Positions 12,030-23,989 of a stretch of DNA of 64,000 bases are shown piece after piece (position 1 is the first letter of the stretch; each line of letters opens with the position of its first letter). The notes under the pieces are model-generated. The model had not been told where the DNA came from. It saw only the letters and a program-made list of their open reading frames with translations, and made no database searches. The position numbers were made by a program, and so were the translations under genes. This DNA is from Glycine soja. Lineage: Eukaryota; Streptophyta; Magnoliopsida; Fabales; Fabaceae. Where the stretch lies: NCBI RefSeq assembly GCF_004193775.1, contig NC_041019.1, positions 16,153,020 through 16,217,019 on the forward strand, in the 5' to 3' direction.

Positions 12030-14565
12030 TTGTGTATGCATAGAAAGTCCTCTGCAGGTAATCTCGTTCCAATAGACTTGGAAATCGAAGCAACTTGTAG
12101 AAGGATCATAGCAGAAAGGCGTAGAAATTTTTTGCAGGATATAGAAGCAACAACAATTCTTAAAGAACCACAGTCTTCAGAGTCATCTTCTAGTTTTCCA
12201 GAGACAAGGGAATCAGATACAACATTGCTTGAAGCCAACACAAAGGCTAATGAGCAACCTAGACGAGTAACCCTTGAAGACTACTCAAGTACAAGTCTGC
12301 CACAATTTTTCACTAGTATTGCGCGGCCGAAGGTTCAAGCTCAGAATATCACATATCCACATTCTTTGATTCAGCTTATACAGGGCAATCAATTTCATGG
12401 TTTGCCCAATGAAGATCCTAATGCACATCTAGCAACTTAAATTGAAATTTGTAACACAGTCAGAATTGTTGGAGTGCCCGAAGATGTTGTTAGGCTCAAC
12501 TTATTTTCATTCTCACTATCTGGAGAAGCCAAGAGGTGGCTGCATTCATTCAAATGTAATAGCTTGAGGACTTGGGATGAATTTGTGGAAAGGTTTTTGA
12601 AGAAATATTTCCTAGAGTCCAAGACTGCAAATGGAAAGGCTGTCATCTCTTCCTTTCACCAGTTCCCAGATGAATCTTTGAGTGAAACACTAGAAAGATT
12701 TCGTAGCTTGCTGCGGAAAACTCCTACTCATGGATTCTCTAAGCCCATACAACTAAATATTTTCATTGATGGGTTAAGGCCACCATCTAAACAGCTCTTA
12801 GATGCTTCTGTAGGGGGTAAGATAAAGCTTAAGACTCTTGAAGAAGCCATGGAACTAATTGAGAATATGGCTGCTAGTGATCATGCTATCTTGCGTGATA
12901 GAACACACTATCCCACCAAGAAGAGTTTATTAGAGATGTCATCACAAGATGCTCTGTTGGTGCAGAATAAGTTGTTCAAGCAACTTGAAACTTTAACAGA
13001 AACACTGAGTAAGCTGCCAACTCAATTACATGTTAGCCAACATTCACCTTCTTCTATTTTGCAGGTTGCTGGTTGCACACTTTGTGGTGGAGCTCATGAA
13101 TCAGGCTATTGTATGCCCATTGAAGAATCAACACATGAAGTTAATTATATGGGGAAACAACCAAGGTAGAATTTTAATGCAAGTGGATTTTCTGGATTCC
13201 AATAGGGCTAGCATTACAACCAGTAGCAAAATCAGTGGAGAATTCACCCTGGTAATCAATTCCAACAAATACCAGGGTGGACCATCAAATAGGCCGCCAC
13301 AACAAGGGCCTAACCTCTATGAGAGGACAACAAAGCTAGAGGAGACTTTTGCTCAATTCATACAGGTTTCAATGTCAAATCACAAGAGTACTGAGTCGGC
13401 CATTAAAAAATTGGAGATCCAGGTGGGACAGTTAGCTAACCAAATAGCTGACAAGTCTTCCGCAAAATTTGGAGCCAACACAAAAAATAATCCAAAGGAA
13501 GAGTGCAAAGCTGTGATGACCTGTGGAAAAATGGCAACCATGGCTAAAGAAGAGAAGGACGAGAAGATAGTGGATGGAGATAAACAACAACTAGTAACTG
13601 AACCAACATCCGAATCGAAGGACAATTTTTGTGAACTTGAGGAGATAGAAGATGAAGAGGATGACCAGGAGAAGGAGAATATAATAAGCAAGAATGAGAA
13701 TGAAATAAATGATGAGAAAAACAAAGAAAAAGAAAAAGAAAACAATGAAAAAATTGAAAAAAAATGAAAGAAAAAGAGTAAGAGTGAGCAGTCGAGAGAA
13801 AAGAAGAAAAAGGTAGCTCCATCTGAGGGGAAAGAAGTGCCATATCCATTGTTACTTTCTAAGAAGGACAAAGAAAGACATCTTACGCATTTTCTTGACA
13901 TTTTCAAGAAGCTAGAGATCACCATGCCCTTCGAAGAGGCCTTACAGCAGATGCCACTTTGCTCTAAATTTCAGAAGGATATGCTAACCCAAAATAGCAA
14001 GTATATCCATAGTGACACAATAGTAGTGGAAGGAAACTATAGTGTTGTGATACAACGCATCCTTCCACCCAAGCACAACAATCCAGGCAGTGTCAATATA
14101 CCTTGTTCGATCGGTGCAGTCTCAGTTGGTAAGGCTCTTATTGATTTAGGAACCAGCAAAAATTTGATGCTGCTCTCTATGTGTCGGAGGATGGGAGAGC
14201 TGGAGATAATGCCAACCAGAATGACTCTGCAGTTAGTTGATCGCTCCATCACCAAACCGTATGGAGTGATAGAAGACGTTTTGGTTCGAGTAAAGCACTT
14301 CACTTTCCCTGCCGACTTTGTGGTCATGGACATCGAGGAAGATGCTAATATCCCATTGATCTTGGGACGTTCGTTCATGCTAACCGCAAGCTGTGTGGTG
14401 GATATAGGAAGAATAAAGTTGGAAATGGGAATTGAAGATCAAAAGATCAGTTTCGATCTATTTGATGAAGAAAAACAACTTTTGGACCAAAATATCTGCT
14501 TGCAGGTGAAGGAGTTTGAGGAAAAGATTCTGAAGGTAGGAACCAAATTTGATTCAGACCCTTGA
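12030..14565 (+). pseudogene. Athila-like gag-protease
   Basis: The reading frame starts near 12,030. It is broken by a TAA at about 12,438 and by stops and a frame change between 13,169 and 13,280, then runs in a second frame through a TGA at 13,765 to 14,565. The gag domain (about 12,470-12,900) shows FSLSGEAKRWL, WDEFVERFLKKYFLESKT and the PTHGFSKPIQLNIFIDGLRP block of Athila gag. A zinc-finger-like CTLCGGAHESGYC lies at 13,076. A strongly charged Lys/Glu tract (13,640-13,830) precedes the protease, where ALIDLGTSKNLM replaces the DSG of most retropepsins by DLG, as is usual in Athila, followed by IPLILGRSFM. No pol domains follow. Gag would form the particle and protease would mature it; here both are disrupted. 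Confidence 0.8.
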
Positions 14566-16398
14566 GGTATCATGCGTCAAGCTAATGACGTTAAAAGAGT
14601 GCTTCCTGGGAGGCAACCCAGTCCTTTTGAATTCTGTTTTAATTGCATTTTTAGAGTTGGTTTATTTGAGGTTTCATGAAATCATTTTAAGCATGTTTTG
14701 TATTGGATAAAAGGGGTTGAACAACTTCTTTGAAGCAGTGGATGAAAAAAGTAACTTAGAAAAATTTTCAGCAGTCCACTCGCTAAGCGCACATCTCGCG
14801 CTAAGCGGATTTCCTTCCTGCGTTGAGCGAGCTCTTGCTTACACTAAGCACCTTGACCCCTTATTATTAGCTGTCGTGGTCTTGCTAAGCGCATTCTTCG
14901 CGCTAAGCCTAAAGATTTCTCTGGACTTGAATTCTTTTGAATTGGGCTAAGCGCACGGACTCGCTAAGCGCAAAAAATTCTCTGGATTATAATTCTAGCG
15001 AATTGCGCTAAGCGAAGCCACACGCACTAAGCACAGACCACTACTGCATTTAAGGAGCATGTTATTCGCTAAGCACGACCATTGCCTGCTAAGCGAGAGT
15101 TGCAGGCCATTCAGAGCTGCAGAACTCACTAAGCGTGTCTCTTCGCGCTAAGCCTAAAGATTTCTCTGGAAAATTTGAATTTTTGCATTGGGCTAAGCGA
15201 GTTTTCCTGCTAAGTGCGTGTGTTTGGAAACTTAAACATCATGTATGCTTGCTTAGCGGGCTGACGTGCTAAGCGAGGCATTTGAAACCGCCAAAAATAA
15301 GGCATAACTGCCTTTGGCAGTTACATTTTCATTTGTGCTTTTAAACTGCATTTTGGCATTTCGTGGGTGTTTTTCTTCTTTGCACTATGCTCTCACTCTT
15401 TGCTTGCTCTCCTTGCTTCCTTCTTTGCATCCAATTTTAGCGATCCAAGTAAGCTTCCTTTAACCTTGTTTTTAATTTTTGTTTTAAACCTTAGGATAGT
15501 TAACTTAGTTTACTACTTTAAAGCCTTGATTTTCATTTTGATTGCATGATGTTAGGTTAGTTGTTAGTTAGAATAGTGTTAGGGGTTTTGATTTGCATAC
15601 AATGTATGTCATTTTGACATGTTTTGGTTAGGATTTGATGGTCTAATAGAGGCCTAAGTTGAGGGGGCTGAAAAAGCCCCATTTTTTCTAGAAATGGCAA
15701 TGAATGCGCTAAGCGTGTCTTGCTGCGCTAAGCGAGTTCATCACTTTTTGATGAATATTTGGGTTTCCAGATGAATATGCTAAGTCGGCCATGTCCTGCT
15801 AAGCGAGTTCATCTTTTTTGATGAATGATTGAATGTTTATGAACTCACTAAGCGCGGTTGTGCACTAGGTGAGTAATGTGTTTCAAACACTTAGAAAAAA
15901 ATTTATTGCTTTCGTGTTCGTGGCTAAGCGAGCTTGCTCGCTAAGCCACTCAACCCTGTTGTCTGAATAAGCCTGGGCTAAGCGAGCTTCCCCACAAAGC
16001 CCAAGGCACTTGTGATTTTCTTTATGCCTTGCCATGCGCCTTGTCGCGCTAAGCGCAATTTACTCTCTATTTCTATAATGGTTGGATTTGGGCTTAGCGA
16101 GCCTTCTCGCTAAGCCGTTTATGTTCAGTAGTGTGTTGCCGCGCTAAGCGCAATTTTGTTTCTATTGAGGAATTGGGCTTAGCGAGCCTACTCGCTAAGC
16201 CAATTATGCAGAAAATTCCGGTCTGTGTCAACTCGCTAAGCGCACGGCTGTCGCGCTAAGCGCTTGAGTAATTTTTCATAAGGCGCGCTAAGCGCATTTG
16301 TCGCGCTAAGCACCCAATCTGAATTTCAGTTTTATTTTTCAGCTTGTCATTTCAAATAAAACCTCTTTTAACTTGGTTTCTGTGTTTCTTTTGTGTAG
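14566..16398 (+). repeat. spacer packed with CGCTAAGCG-type motifs
   Basis: A non-coding spacer of 1.8 kb between gag-protease and the env-position ORF. I count about 35 copies of GCTAAGC or its complement, mostly as CGCTAAGCG, a near-palindrome. They tend to occur in doublets 16-21 bases apart (14,781/14,800; 15,126/15,147; 15,706/15,725; 16,233/16,252 and others). A motif-free gap lies at about 15,290-15,690 and contains an exon-like stretch ending CCAAG before GTAAGC at 15,447. The same motif recurs in the LTRs. Confidence 0.8.
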
Positions 16399-17804
16399 AT
16401 GGCTTCTAGGAAAAGGAAAGCCGCAGCTTCCAGGCCCCAGCCTTACTACGATACTCACAGATTCACTTCTGAGGATGCCTGGAACCGCTACGCTGACAAC
16501 ATTCTTGGCTAGAACATCCTTCCGGAAAGGAACATGAAGCTTTTTGTCACAGAGTTTGATGAGTTCAGGACAGAGCTCGTTAGAAGAAACTGGCACAGGA
16601 TGCTAACCAACCTCATGGAGGGGAACATAGATGTGACTATCATGAAGGAATTTTATGCTAATCTTTATGTCCCAGGGGATAAGCCTCCAAAGCAAGTTAG
16701 GGTCAAGGGCATTTAATTAAGTTTGATTCGGATTCCTTCAACACTTTTCTGGAGACTCCGGTTGTTCTAGAGCCAAGGGAGACTCTTCCTACTTACTCCA
16801 AGTTCTGCAGATTAAGACCAGACCCTCAGGAGCTGGCTGCCCAACTTTGTATCCCGGGTAGGGGATTTGTTTTGAATGTTGAGGGCTTGCCATGGAAGCT
16901 ACTAAGGAAAGACCTCACTACTCTGGCGCAGACTTGGAGCGTTCTGTCTTATTTCAACCTTGCCCCTACATCACACACTTTTGATCTGAACTTGGACAGG
17001 GCAAGGTTGGTATATGGATTAGTGATGAAGATGGACATGAATGTGAGAGCCTTCATCTCTGGACAGATCACTCTTATGGCTCAGTCCAACTCCTCGAGGC
17101 TCGGATTTCCAGCCCTCATCACTGCCTTATGCATGGCCCGAGGAGTCACCTTAGATTCCTTGACTTTTGAGTCCCTCATCCCAACCATTAACTTGGCTTA
17201 CATAAAGAAGAACTGCTGGAACTTAGACGACCCCACGGTCAGCTTTCCAGGGACCCGCAAGGCCAGGGCTAGAGAATCTGAAGGTCCATCTTCTGCTGCT
17301 CCCCAGACATCTACTACACCAGCTCCTACTCCTTCAGCACTAGTTCCCGTTATTTCTGGTCACTCCGCTCAGAGCACAGACCTCATGATGGCAATGCTGT
17401 AGAGCATTCACCAGGGTCAATACCTGGTGATGCAAAGTTTGCATAGTTTGGCTCAGCATCAGCCAATTATGAGCATGGAGGAGTTTTCTTTGCAGGTGGC
17501 TTGGCCAGGAGTCCAACCTTCTTCTCATGGAGGAGGTGAGGCCTCCACAGCTCAAGAGCCTCAGCCAGATCCGGAGACTAGACCTGTTGCTCAGAAGGAT
17601 GATTTAGAGGCCACTCCCCTAGAGTCATTTGTACTAGAAACTGATCCAGAGGCAGATCCAATGATTGCGGAGGCCAGCCCACAGGCATCACCAATATCTA
17701 AACCAGTGCTGGAGCTGAGCACCCCGCATGGATCACCAGTAGGCACGCCTGTGCTGCATTTGACAGATGATGAGGCCATGGATCAAGACACACCGCAAGA
17801 CTAG
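16399..17804 (+). pseudogene. env-position ORF, putative plant transposon protein domain
   Basis: Starts MASRKRKAAASRPQPYY at 16,399, directly after a pyrimidine-rich tract ending GTGTAG that looks like a splice acceptor. It is interrupted by a TAG at 16,510, a frame change near 16,710 and a TAG at 17,401, and ends at 17,804. The body (MKLFVTEFDEFRTELVRRNW; LEPRETLPTYSKFCRLRPDP; MNVRAFISGQITLMAQSN) matches the widespread legume family annotated as a putative plant transposon protein domain. A Ser/Pro/Thr-rich low-complexity C-terminus follows. No membrane segment or signal peptide is visible, so an envelope role is not supported. Its function is unknown. Confidence 0.65.
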
Positions 17805-19153
17805 TGACAAGATTTTTACTTTCCCGTCTTTTGAACATTTTTATTATTATTTTGTTTTTAGTACACTTTTAATTTGGTTTTATATTTATGTTTTAGTTTT
17901 TTTTTAATTTAGTTTATAGTTTTACTTGAGTTTTTGGATTGCATGGTAGCTTGCTTTAAGCTAGTTTGAATAGTATATTTCATTTTATCCAGTGGTTTGA
18001 TGTTTGATTTTGAAAAATTCAGTGTTTGTTGGTTTGAATTGATCGATTACATGATTTGAGTGAATTGGAATGTGTAAATCATATGTTTTGAATAAGCGTG
18101 CAGTGATTAGAAGTGAAAGAACATGGATTAGGATCATGAATGAAAATATTAGTTAGTTTAACAGATTGGTTGTGAAGGTATTCATTAACCACAACCCGGT
18201 GAGTGTGTGATCTTGAATTGTGAGAGAACGACTAGCATTAAGTAATGATTTTTGAATGAATCTCTGATTATGGAATGAATGGATGGGTTTGAAGATGATG
18301 AAGACCATGTTTTGTGTGAATTAACCACTTAGCCAAAAAGCTTACCTTGTGAATGAATGACATATCCTTTGCACCCATGATTGAGCTGAAAATCCGATTG
18401 TTTGATTGATCCTTGAACCTATGGATTACATCTCTATCTACCTTGTCTTAGGTTGTAGGAGAGCATTATGGTTCAAAGCAAATTTGTCCCAAATTTGGGG
18501 GAGTTTATTGGGTGATAGCTTCTAATGGTAAGAAAATATCAGCATGGACAATAAGTCAATAAGCAGCAAGTAAAGAGTTGTTGTTCAAAAAAAAACTATA
18601 AGTATTCAAAATAAAAGTGTGTGTGTGTGTGTTGTTATCTAAGAAGAAGTGAAGCTAAGTGCTTTAAGGCAAGTAATTGAAGCTGGAAAAAAAAGGTTTA
18701 TCTAAGGATGAATGCTTTCCTAGAACTTAAGCCTTTGCATCCTAGAAAAACTATGATTTATTTACAGCTCAGTTTATGTGTTTTTGACTGTATGGCATGA
18801 GATGAAGTGCAAAGATTGAGACTTATGTTGGTTATTGATTGATCGAAAGTCTAAACACCTGTGCTTGAGTAAAACAGTGACCATGAGGCTTTGGTTGATG
18901 ATCCTTCCTTGATACCTGTCATTCTTGCTAGCTTATTTCAGCTGTGATGCTTAATAATCATGTTCATATCTTTGAAAAGCTGCATGTCTTGTGAGAAGCT
19001 GTTGATTGAAACATTGTATGCCATTCATGTCATGTGATTGAATTCTTTGGAACAAACACCTTGTGAATAACCACTGTGAGTTTGTCACTAGAGGACAAGT
19101 GAACTGTTCTTTCTTTGCTTGAGAACAAGCAAAACTATAAATTTGGGGGAGTT
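17805..19153 (+). other. 3' non-coding region and polypurine tract
   Basis: Non-coding part of the Athila-like element, with a (GT)n run at about 18,618-18,632. The polypurine tract TTTGGGGGA (19,142-19,150) sits directly before the 3' LTR and primes plus-strand synthesis in the family. A similar AATTTGGGGGAG at about 18,493-18,504 may be a second tract. Confidence 0.7.
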
Positions 19154-20517
19154 TGTTAGTCGTCTTTTACGACTAATTTTTCTATAGAAAAGTTTTCAAA
19201 AATGTATATATTTCTCCCAATTTATGGTTCTTTTTGGTAGGAAGCTTTCCATATGAATTTAATGTAAATTTCACTTCAATTCCAAGTAAAAAGGAGAAAA
19301 ATTTGAAGGTGCAAAAGTTGTTGTCTTGCTAAGCCTGGATCGTGCGCTTAGCCAGACTCCACCACTAAGCGAGGCATCAACCGCTTAGCAAGTGAGATGA
19401 ATATTGAAGACAATTTTCCATGTCATCACGCGCTCAATGCGTCATCATCTCATTCAGCGAGAAGACTGTCTCTTCTACGCTTAGCGCGAGAAAGGCGCTA
19501 AGCCAAATTTCACTTAGTCGCGCTAAGCGCGAAGTTGGCGCTAAGCTCGCCTTCGTGGACAAAAAGCCCTTTTTAAGCCTGAATTGCAAAGAATGAAGAG
19601 GAGAGATCTGAATAGACTACGTGAGCTTAGTGCTGAACGAAGAACAGAGGAAAAGTTGAGCAAGGAAGAAAAAGGCCCTAACTTTTAGGTAGATTTTAGG
19701 TTTAGGAGTGATTCCTAGGTTCCTAGAGGTGGAGGAGACATCCCTATTGCTTTGTAATCTGAAATTTTCCCTGAAACCCTTCTCCTATTTGTGAAAGGTA
19801 CTCCCTTGTAATGGAGGGCTAGAATCCTTTGTTGGGAAATTCCACTGAGTGCTTGGTATAAATATTATTACTATCTATTTGAAGTTGTTTTTATGTGTTC
19901 AATGTTTGTATATGTGCTTATGTTATGCATGCTTGTGGCTTGATCACCCATTTGTGTGTAAGGTTAGGAGCTTTAGCATTGGAAAATGTATTGCATCCTT
20001 AGAACTGGATAGGACAGGGCTAGGTTATCGAACTGTCAAACACGGAGTGTGGTAAATTAGGTTTTATCATGCTGTAATTGTAATGTTGTTCGGTTAGGCT
20101 AAGTTCAACAAGAGCATCTGAGAACGAAGTTTAATTTGAATTAGGCCAAACTCGCGAGACATCGGTGTTTGGTATTTATGCCTTCAGCATAGAACACAAA
20201 AATAATTTCAAGTAGAGAAAAATCCTAATTGCATCAAGTATCTTAGTAGAAGGACCCAACGCTTTTACATATTTGTTTTCACACTCACTTGCTCACAATT
20301 ATTGCTTTTACTTAGAATATAATTACTTATGTTTTTACTTCATGATAATCAATTCTTTACGCAAATGCCTATTTACTGAATGATGCTTTCCCAAGTAAAA
20401 CAAGTTCCCTGAGTTCGATACTCGGTTCACACCGTTTTAATTATTTACTTGATGACCCGGTGCACTTGCTGGTTAGATTTCACATCCACAAAAACAAGGA
20501 GTAACAGGATGCGAACA
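19154..20517 (+). repeat. 3' LTR of Athila-like element
   Basis: Starts TGTTAGTCG after the polypurine tract and ends GCGAACA, followed by the target duplication ACAAC. It matches the 5' LTR with scattered substitutions and lacks 42 bases present there; short GTAG words at the breakpoints suggest a slippage or microhomology deletion. Confidence 0.9.
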
Positions 20518-20889
20518 ACAACAGAATACAATATGATAATAGAACCAAGATTGAAATATACTACATAAACTATCATGAAAATCCTGAGTGACAGAGTAGA
20601 TAGTTTTAGAAATCATTGCTCAGGGATGCAGGGTTCCATTAGAAGAATTCAAAGGCAGAATATATATATATATATATACGCACATTCCTTAGGTCATGGA
20701 TTCATGATCTTGAATGTAGGGTTTAATAGTAACAGGTGAAGCCATTAAATGGCTATTTTATTGTACACAACGACTCCCAAACATGACAAAGTAACCATCA
20801 ACAACACATACCCACTTTTCGACAAAATCAAACTATCAACATCAAACCCTTGGGAAACAAGCAGAAGTGCATCATGTCAGAGATATGCT

Positions 20890-22050
20890 CTCATCAAACC
20901 CTTGGATTTTGATAGTGAAAGGAAGTTACGACACATTCACTATTTTATGCATACAGTGAACTTGCTTCACTTATATAAAATAACTCCATTTTTTTTTTGT
21001 TTGTTTGTTTTAATAAGTCTCAGGCCTTAACATAGAATTTTCGATCTTTTTTTACTCCTAGTACTTGTCCTTTTGATAAAGTGAATGTTGTTTCTCAGTG
21101 CATCAATTGATAGTTTTAGGAAATGAAGGGCTTATCGTGAATTGGCAATGGCGAAGCTCAAAGAAGGGAATGTTGGTGCAACTTCAGAGATCTTCCAGGT
21201 AGTAGCATTTATGAGATTTGAAAAAAAAAATTGGTTTTATTGGAAGACATTGTTGATTACTACCAGGATTTGTGTTTAACATGTTAGTGCATGATGTCTT
21301 AATAAGATTGTAGTGGAGTTTTATTGGAGTAGTCTTGGTTTGTTGAAAATGGAAAAAAAATGAAAAATAAACCAATGTAGAGTGCTAGCAATTGATCTAA
21401 GGTCAAAACTTACATGTAATTCTTTATGTGCTTTTGGTGATGTTCTATCTCCAATACCTCAGGAACCTATGCTGACCTTTAAAGTAAACACTTATTATGC
21501 GGGTTATGAAGGTAGTAGCATTTATGAGAACAACATTGTAAACACCCAAGAAACTGCGTCTATGTTTTTGTCATTTATCATTATTATAACAAAATATTTT
21601 TGTCTTTCATTTTCCTACATGCTAATGTTTATGCCGATGAGGCAAAAAAATTCAAGGTTTTGTTTTGTGTGCAAAAAGCAGTGAATATTACTCCCGTTAT
21701 GGCACATAACCTATTTGAACTATGTTGTAAACATTTCTATTATACAAGCTTGTGAGTTGTGACTGGTAGTACTGAAAATACCCCCACCATACCCCCTTTC
21801 CCCTTATTACAAACTTTGTCAAATACTATTGCTACTCTAGAACAATGATCTTTACTTAATCTACACTATAGGGTAATCCATTATATAATTACCTTGCAGA
21901 CCCTAAAATTAGAGAACATTGAGTTTGTTGTAACTCCATATGAAGCAAATGGTCAGTTAGCGCATATGTCTCAGCTTGGAGTAGAAAATGGTGGAGTTGC
22001 AATGGTGATTACAGAAGATAGTGATCTAATAGCATATGGCTATCTAGCTG
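20890..22050 (+). pseudogene. EXO1-like exonuclease fragment (XPG N and I regions)
   Basis: Several exons of an EXO1-type 5' flap/exonuclease used in mismatch repair and recombination. The exons are: LRHIHYFMHTVNLLHLYKIT (about 20,930-20,990); YRELAMAKLKEGNVGATSE up to a CAG/GT donor at 21,198; KAVNITPVMAHNLFE (about 21,673-21,717); and, after a TTGCAG acceptor at 21,899, TLKLENIEFVVTPYEANGQL through ITEDSDLIAYG to about 22,050. The first exon (MGIQGLL) and everything after the I-region are missing. One exon has an in-frame TGA just before YRELAM, and the second exon's acceptor AG looks lost. The metal-binding YEAD motif reads YEAN, while EDSD is kept. It is therefore a decayed fragment next to the Athila-like insertion. 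Confidence 0.8.
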
Positions 22051-23285
22051 TAAGAACTCCTACAATAGTATCTTGATTTATTAAACAATAGATTTATAAA
22101 TGTATCAAATCCTACATCTAACTTTTGCTTGTTTTCATGCATCAGATCATATTTTATCTCATAACATTATCGAAATAAACAGGAACTATTAAGCAAAAAT
22201 ATGAAATATTACAAATAAATCATATCTTGTAAGTTGTAAAGTTATCATAATGATCAATTAAGTCATTAGAGGATGCAGTTTCAACTTCATTGCATTTAGC
22301 AAAACATAGCATTCTTGGTGAATTTCTACTTGAATCTTAGTTTAACAAGAGAATATCCACTTGTCATATGGAAAATTCAAAGCCTTGAATAGACTCAGGT
22401 GAGTTATCTTTGGTGATCCCATAGCTCAAACATATTTAACAACCAGTTCTTTAAGTCGAACCTCAAAGCTCAAGAATAAAAAATTGTTTGGTAGTGTTAA
22501 TTAGAGTTCATGTATACCGATTTCATGTTTTTATATCTTCTATTCAAGTTTAAAAAAAAAACACATTTGTAATACATACTATGATAAAGAAAAGTTATTG
22601 TTGGATCAACATATATCTTGACATAGTTAGCGGAATTCATATTCATTCATTTGTCTATACATTCAAACGTTAAGCATAAATACGATGCTTTAACCTTTTC
22701 TTCATCTTGTTTTTATATTATTGTAATTCTTACATGTGTGTCAATTAGAAATATAGTTTCAGAACTCTACTCTCCTTTAGCATGTTCCATGCCTCCCATA
22801 GTCCTACCATATCGTACCTATATCTGCCACCAAAAAAAGAGGTAAGGTATAATTCAATTGTTAATATCTTAGTTTCTTCTTGGCAGTATGCTAACTAAGC
22901 TTATGGGAATCATTTTTGTGTCAAATAGAAGCTGAATAATTTTCTATGAAATCAATCATTTTAATATAAAAACCTTCTTCATTGTCTCATAACATGGTAT
23001 ATCAAATATACATTATTTAAAGTAAAAGCTCACCACAAATAGCGATTAAAAATACATATGAAAGACTTTCCTTCTCATAATTAAAAGGACTTAACAATGA
23101 CCTGTCAAATCCATATGGAAACAAATAACCATGAATAAAAGTAAAACAATTCTAAAACCAAAATATACCAATTGGTATGCTAAAAATCCTGATCAAAATA
23201 ATGTAGAATGTTATATCAATGAATTGATAAATTTATATAGAATAGCATAGATGAAAAAACATGAGCAAGGAATAGCAAAGTTGTT
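22051..23285. other. intergenic, no gene recognised
   Basis: AT-rich sequence between the EXO1-like and UGT fragments. I looked for the next EXO1 exons on the plus strand and did not find them. No repeat array or element end was recognised. Confidence 0.45.
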
Positions 23286-23289
23286 ACTC

Positions 23290-23830
23290 ACCCATCGATT
23301 AATAATGATATCAATCCCTATGTCTGGTCTAAGCCATTGGCCAATTGTTTCATTTGATCATCATTCATAAATTGCTCATTGGTAGAGGAGCATAGTATGA
23401 CAAATTTCGCAGGGAAACTTTCTAACCATTTTGACCACTTTTCCTCTAGCCCATCCATTGATGGCTCTGGGACAAGGAAACCAGTACACAAAACCAGTTT
23501 CCCAAATTTCTTTTCTATGTAGTCTAACTAGGATTTAGATATTTCCAACCACAATCTAAACACTATTAATGAGCACTCACTAAAGGGCTGCAAAACTCGC
23601 TCATAACGAGTAAAGTTTTTTTTTCATGAAAATGTTTTGAAGAGGAACATCAACTCTATGGCCACAAAGGCCTTTAGGGAAATGTTGGAGTTTTGACGAT
23701 ACATACCCTAATGGAGGCTTTTTAAGATCCTCAAAAGTGATGTTTCTTTGTTCAGTATCAGCAACCCTTGAAGGCACAATAATGTAACAATCAAATAGGG
23801 GAAATGATAGACTGACCTAGCTACGACAAT
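23290..23830 (-). pseudogene. UDP-glycosyltransferase fragment (UGT79-like)
   Basis: On the minus strand, IIVPSRVADTEQRNITFEDL and KKPPLGY occur near 23,790-23,715. Then FGKLVLCTGFLVPEPSMDGL, EEKWSKWLESFPAKFVILCS and STNEQFMNDDQMKQLANGL run from about 23,505 to 23,330. This is the middle of a plant family-1 UDP-glycosyltransferase, closest by eye to UGT79-type flavonoid/anthocyanin glycoside glycosyltransferases (VPEPSMDVLEEKWSKWLDSF form). The C-terminal PSPG donor-sugar box is absent and stops interrupt the linker (LYS stop near 23,600). It is a non-functional remnant. Confidence 0.75.
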
Positions 23831-23989
23831 GATGATAGGAATTGAACGGCGGCCGAAGATGTTTAACAATGGGGTGGGGCGGCACAGAAGATACCTACAA
23901 TGGAGACGGTGAGCTGAGGGAGGGCACAATGTAACGCGCGTAGGTCAGTACTGACTAAGGGCACGAGGCTAGGTTCACATGACTAAATG

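Larger units (their letters stand above)
10456..20517 (+). mobile_element. Athila-like non-autonomous LTR retrotransposon
   Basis: A 10.06-kb element with LTRs at 10,456-11,862 and 19,154-20,517. The 5-base duplication ACAAC lies at 10,451-10,455 and 20,518-20,522, which fixes both ends. Order: LTR, primer-binding site, gag-protease (12,030-14,565), a spacer of CGCTAAGCG motifs, an env-position ORF (16,399-17,804), a 1.3-kb non-coding region, a polypurine tract and LTR. Reverse transcriptase, RNase H and integrase are absent, so it needs a helper. Gag and DLG-type protease resemble the Athila/Calypso branch of Ty3/gypsy elements known from soybean. The LTRs differ at many bases and by a 42-base deletion, so the insertion is not recent. 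Confidence 0.88.

Noticed and set aside
13544..13925. Long minus-strand frames with Phe/Ser-rich protein
   Set aside because: Shadow of the Lys/Glu-rich gag linker on the plus strand.
16399..17804. Envelope protein of an endogenous retrovirus
   Set aside because: No signal peptide, membrane segment or cysteine pattern; matches a plant transposon protein family.
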